In this document: in pieces, positions 45,038 through 48,035 of the stretch | Position numbering within the stretch: position 1 is the stretch's first letter | Layout of the letters: the number at the start of each line of letters is the position of its first letter | Assembly (NCBI GenBank): GCA_013334925.1 | Contig: JAAXWP010000013.1 | Coordinates: 1-48,035, forward strand | Direction: 5' to 3' | Source: Chlorobiaceae bacterium | GTDB taxonomy: Bacteria; Bacteroidota; Chlorobiia; Chlorobiales; Chlorobiaceae | DNA length: 48,035 bases | Position numbers and translations under genes: made by a program | The notes under the pieces: model-generated | Told to the model about the DNA's origin: nothing | Seen by the model: only the letters and a program-made list of their open reading frames with translations | The model's database searches: none

Positions 45038-45853
45038 ATGCCCAGAAAAAAAGTGACACGCGCCGAACAGCAGCGCATCTGCAATGTGGTGCCCTCACGT
45101 AACGTCGAAGCCGACTGGACCATGTCGAACGCTCTCGCGGCAGGTGTGATAGCGGCTCCGGTCAAGGCGGCGGCGCTTCCTGCAAGTATCGATCTGCGTG
45201 TAGACTGGTGGGAGATCGGAGACCAGGGACCGACCGGTTCATGCGTCGGCTGGGGTTCCACCGACAGCGTTGCCCGGTACCATTTCGTCAAGGCCGGCAA
45301 ACTTGACAAAAAGGAGCATCTTTCGATCCGCCTCTCCTGGATGGGCTCGAAAGAGCTCGATACCGATCCGAATCCGAACACCTTCATTGAATCTGCCGGC
45401 ACGACACTCAAGGGCGCTCTGGATATTCTGCGGAAAAAAGGCTCGGTGCTGGACAGCGTTCTTCCGTTCCAGATCACGAACTTCATGTACACCGGCGAAG
45501 AGAGTGACTTCTATGCCACGGCTGCCACACGCAGGATCGCCTCCTATTTCAATCTGTACAAAGACCCCGCAAAATGGCGCGACTGGCTGTCTTCGCACGG
45601 GCCGATCCTGGCCGCCCTGAATGTCGATGAGACGTGGGACAACGCAACGGCCGCCAAGGGCAACCTTGATGCCTTCAAGCCGGGGACGACAAGAGGAGGT
45701 CATGCCATCGCCATCGTAGGCTACACCCCGGACAAACGCTTCATCGTGCGCAACAGCTGGGGAACCGGATGGGGGGACAAGGGTTTCGGTTATGCAACCG
45801 AAGCGTACATCAAGGGCGCTTTCTTCAACGAAAGCTATGGCATTACGGTCTGA
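45038..45853 (+). CDS. Papain-like cysteine protease (family C1)
   Basis: A 271-aa protein without a signal peptide. The C1 triad is complete: the oxyanion glutamine and catalytic cysteine in GDQGPTGSCVGWG, the histidine in GGHAIAIVGY and the asparagine in FIVRNSWGTGWGDKGFGY. The N-terminal ~60 residues are basic and may be a short propeptide. I chose ATG 45038 because of the perfect AGGAGG six bases upstream; a longer frame from 44999 adds 13 residues that lack a ribosome site. A chagasin-like inhibitor gene follows 75 bp downstream, so protease and inhibitor are neighbours. C1 proteases in bacteria act in effector functions, secretion or proteolysis; the specific target is unknown. Confidence 0.93.
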   Translation: MPRKKVTRAEQQRICNVVPSRNVEADWTMSNALAAGVIAAPVKAAALPASIDLRVDWWEIGDQGPTGSCVGWGSTDSVARYHFVKAGKLDKKEHLSIRLSWMGSKELDTDPNPNTFIESAGTTLKGALDILRKKGSVLDSVLPFQITNFMYTGEESDFYATAATRRIASYFNLYKDPAKWRDWLSSHGPILAALNVDETWDNATAAKGNLDAFKPGTTRGGHAIAIVGYTPDKRFIVRNSWGTGWGDKGFGYATEAYIKGAFFNESYGITV

Positions 45854-45928
45854 ACAACGATCTCAAGGGCGCCCCATCAACTCATGTGGGGCGCTCAGGA
45901 TCAATCGGACAGGAGGGCGGTTGAGGTG

Positions 45929-46360
45929 ATGCATCGTTTCATGCTCGCTTGCTTTGCCCTGACGTTTCTGGCAGCGCCCCTGGTTCCTGCCGGATGCAGC
46001 AAGCCATCTGCAGTTGTCAAACACGATAACAGAACGACCATGGTGCATGTTCTTGGCGAATCGGACAATAACCGGACAGTGGATATTCGTGTGGGTGAAT
46101 CCATCCGGATCACATTGCCTGAAAATGCGACCACCGGCTATCGCTGGGAGATCGAACAGTTTAACCGCGAGCTGATCGGTATGGTTGCGGAGGAGCCGAA
46201 ATACAATGGCCATGCACTTGGCTCGGGCGGTCATATCGAGTTCGTTTTCCAGGGGAGGAAACCCGGTGCCACAGAACTGGTGCTCAAAGAGTGGCGCTCA
46301 TGGGAAGGGGACGCTTCGGTCATCGCCCGCTACCATCTGCGAGTGAACGTTCTGCCCTGA
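45929..46360 (+). CDS. Chagasin-family (I42) cysteine-protease inhibitor, predicted lipoprotein
   Basis: A 143-aa protein. The N-terminus is a lipoprotein signal (MHRFMLACFALTFLAAPLVPAGC; lipobox VPAGC). The mature part matches chagasin: motif 1 NATTGYRW (consensus NPTTGY), motif 2 GSGGHIEFVF (GxxG-type loop) and motif 3 KEWRSW (RPW-type loop), the three loops that block the active site of papain-like enzymes. ATG 45929 is chosen to give the signal; AGGAGG is 12 nt upstream at 45911-45916, further than usual. It directly follows the papain-like gene on the same strand, so it is likely to control that enzyme or an external one of the same family. If the protease remains in the cytosol the two would normally be separated by the membrane. 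Confidence 0.88.
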   Translation: MHRFMLACFALTFLAAPLVPAGCSKPSAVVKHDNRTTMVHVLGESDNNRTVDIRVGESIRITLPENATTGYRWEIEQFNRELIGMVAEEPKYNGHALGSGGHIEFVFQGRKPGATELVLKEWRSWEGDASVIARYHLRVNVLP

Positions 46361-46371
46361 AAAGCTCCGGT

Positions 46372-47115
46372 TCAGTTCAGCTCGGAGTACCTGAGGAACT
46401 CTCTGGTCCGTTCGTCACGAGGATTTTCGAGCAGCTCCACGGTCGAATTCATTTCAACCATTTCCGATTTGCCCATGAAGGCGAGCTGGTCGGCTATGCC
46501 CTTCAGGAATCTTACGGAGTGCGATACGATGACCACCGTGTGGCCGGATGCAGCGAATTCCTTGAGAAGCTTGCGGACGTCGCCGCTTCTGATGGGATCG
46601 AGTGCGCTGGTCGGTTCATCGAGCAACAGAACCTCAGGATTCATGGCCAGTGCCCGCAGGATGGCAACCCGTTGCTGTTCACCTCCCGAAAGCTCTTCAG
46701 GATATTTGTCCCGGTGCTGTTCGATGCCGAGCTTTGCGAGCAGCGCCACGGCCTGGCGTTCGGCATCGGCTTTCGGTACCCGATTGACATGAACCGGCGC
46801 TTCGATGATGTTGCCGAGCACCGTCAGGTGCGGGAAGAGGTGCAGGTGCTGGAACACGATGCCCGATTTCTTTCTGAACTCCCAGATGGTTTCCGAACGG
46901 GTGTTGCTCTCGGCTGCCTGGAGCGTCTTGCCTCCAACGGTGATACTGCCGTTCTCGAACGGCATGAGTCCGCACAGGCACATCAGCAGCGTTGTTTTGC
47001 CGTTACCCGACGGGCCGATGATGCCGAGGATTTTTCCCGCTTCGAGTTCGAGACTGACATCGTTCAGCAATCTGGCGCCCTGAACGGAGGCGGAAAGTCC
47101 CTTGATGGTGATCAT
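46372..47115 (-). CDS. Polar amino-acid ABC transporter ATPase (GlnQ-like)
   Basis: A 247-aa nucleotide-binding subunit. Walker A GIIGPSGNGKTTLL, signature LSGGEQQRVAILRALAM, Walker B EVLLLDEPTSALDP and the switch histidine in VIVSHSV are all intact. The family assignment (polar amino-acid uptake, GlnQ/HisP) follows from the permease next door and from VFQHLHLFPHLTVLGNIIEAPVHV. I chose ATG 47113-47115 (MITIKGLSAS), which overlaps the permease stop in ATGA; the frame extends to 47223 without family features. Energises uptake, probably of an amino acid. Confidence 0.95.
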   Translation of the reverse strand: MITIKGLSASVQGARLLNDVSLELEAGKILGIIGPSGNGKTTLLMCLCGLMPFENGSITVGGKTLQAAESNTRSETIWEFRKKSGIVFQHLHLFPHLTVLGNIIEAPVHVNRVPKADAERQAVALLAKLGIEQHRDKYPEELSGGEQQRVAILRALAMNPEVLLLDEPTSALDPIRSGDVRKLLKEFAASGHTVVIVSHSVRFLKGIADQLAFMGKSEMVEMNSTVELLENPRDERTREFLRYSELN

Positions 47116-48035
47116 TTGTCGCTCCCCGAGGAAAGAATGCCGGTAGATTTTCTCTGAAGCCGCTGTTCGAGCTTGTGCGCATAATGGGCCAGAGGCAGGC
47201 TCATGGCCAGGTAATAGCAGCATACCACGAGGCCGATGCCGAGGTAGCTCTGCGTCGCATTGGCCAGCTCACGATAGGCAGTGGCCAGCTCCCATACGGC
47301 GATGGCGAAGGCCGTCGAAGTGTCCTTGAAGAGCGAGACGAAATCGTTGGTCATGGGCGGTAGCGCGATCCTGAATGCCTGCGGGAATATGATTCTCCTG
47401 AATGCCTGGACCGGCCGCATGCCAAGCGAATAGGCGACCTGCCACTGTCGTGACGGTACGGCTTCGAAGGCCGTACGGTAAACCTGCGATTCGTAGGCTG
47501 CGTAGTTCAGGCCGAGTCCGACCACGGCCGTGAGCCAGCCGGGAAGGGTTATGCCGATCACGGGCAGGCCGAAATAGAGGAACAGGAGCTGCACCAGCAC
47601 CGGTGTGCCTCTGAAAAATTCGATGTAGATCGTACAGAGCACCCGTATGGCTTTGCCGCCGTTGGACTGGCCGAGTGCGAGCGGGATGCCGAACACTACT
47701 GCGATGATCATGGCGCCGAAGGCGATCAGCACGGTCACCAGGGCGGCCTTGCTCAGCTTGATGAGCCCTTCGGACCAGTTGAAGGTCGATTTCGCCACAT
47801 CGTATTTCGCAGGCTGGTTCGTGCGGAGAGAAAGCTGCTCGTCATTCCAGAGATCCCATTTCCGGAAGATCTTTTCGGTGGTGCCGTCGTTGTTGAGCCG
47901 ATCGATGGCCACGTTGACCTTTTTCAGGAGTTCGGTGTCGCCTTTCCTGAGACCGACGACATAAGCTCCTGTGTTGAAGGGCTCTCCGGCGGGTTTCAGG
48001 TTCGGGTTGTGGCGTGCGTAAAACATTTCACCGGC
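47112..48035 (-). CDS. Fused solute-binding/permease protein of a polar amino-acid ABC transporter (partial)
   Basis: The gene runs off the right edge, so its start is missing; at least 307 residues are visible. The first ~80 are the C-terminal part of a type II solute-binding domain (PFNTGAYVVGLRKGDTELLKKVNVAIDRLNNDGTTEKIFRKW). A His/Glu/Gln/Arg/opine-type permease follows, with five hydrophobic helices and the EAA loop (EAVPSRQWQVAYSLGMRPVQAFRRIIFPQAFRIALPP). Such a binding-domain/permease fusion is known in several bacteria and means the binding protein is tethered to the membrane. It overlaps the ATPase gene by 4 bp (ATGA) and is read first, so the pair forms an operon. Which amino acid is carried is not clear. 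Confidence 0.93.
   Translation of the reverse strand, partial: AGEMFYARHNPNLKPAGEPFNTGAYVVGLRKGDTELLKKVNVAIDRLNNDGTTEKIFRKWDLWNDEQLSLRTNQPAKYDVAKSTFNWSEGLIKLSKAALVTVLIAFGAMIIAVVFGIPLALGQSNGGKAIRVLCTIYIEFFRGTPVLVQLLFLYFGLPVIGITLPGWLTAVVGLGLNYAAYESQVYRTAFEAVPSRQWQVAYSLGMRPVQAFRRIIFPQAFRIALPPMTNDFVSLFKDTSTAFAIAVWELATAYRELANATQSYLGIGLVVCCYYLAMSLPLAHYAHKLEQRLQRKSTGILSSGSDK

Overview
The window looks like a chromosomal segment of a green sulfur bacterium (Chlorobiota, close to Chlorobaculum/Chlorobium). This is inferred from the gene set: a pyruvoyl-dependent arginine decarboxylase beside tyrS, a scattered de novo NAD pathway, Gram-negative envelope genes, and mostly GC-rich coding sequence with weak Shine-Dalgarno signals. 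No 16S gene or photosynthesis gene is present to prove it.

Layout. (1) 1-3650 is an accessory tip. It holds an AT-rich membrane-anchored NACHT NTPase fused to a formylglycine-generating-enzyme-like (FGE/C-type-lectin) domain, followed by three tandem ~214-bp hairpin-rich repeats. It ends at a tRNA-Gln whose 3' end faces the foreign-looking DNA. (2) 4148-10500, minus strand, is a complete tripartite RND efflux operon (tetR, membrane-fusion protein, inner-membrane pump, outer-membrane factor) with a twin palindromic operator upstream of tetR. (3) 11061-20423, plus strand, holds two giant genes of unknown function (1746 and 1358 aa), closed by a strong terminator. (4) 20515-21577 has a short dispersed-repeat-like element, a small membrane protein and three minus-strand tRNAs (Arg, Glu, and a CAT tRNA resembling Ile2). 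(5) 21659-33000 holds housekeeping genes: murA, an EnvC-like murein hydrolase activator, a Yip1-type membrane protein, nadE, nadB, a DedA protein, the arginine decarboxylase, tyrS and smpB. (6) 31417-36198, minus strand, is a cell-shape operon (mreC, mreD, mrdA/PBP2) coupled translationally to a GlcD-type FAD oxidase. (7) 36591-38726 holds a divergent Cpn10 paralogue, nadA and a GH73 glucosaminidase. (8) 38741-42852 is an O-acetylation cassette: an MBOAT membrane acyltransferase between two SGNH esterase-like proteins. (9) 42908-48035 holds a secreted S1/P1-PLC-type zinc phosphoesterase, a pentapeptide-repeat membrane protein, a papain-like protease followed by a chagasin-like cysteine-protease inhibitor lipoprotein, and a polar amino-acid ABC transporter whose permease is fused to a solute-binding domain and runs off the right edge.

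The best candidates for something undescribed are the TM-NACHT-FGE protein, whose last ~40 residues resemble a diversity-generating-retroelement variable region; the papain/chagasin pair; the two giant orphan genes; and the compensatory base change in the tandem hairpin repeats. Several long open frames antisense to GC-rich genes (up to 2129 codons) were judged to be shadows.
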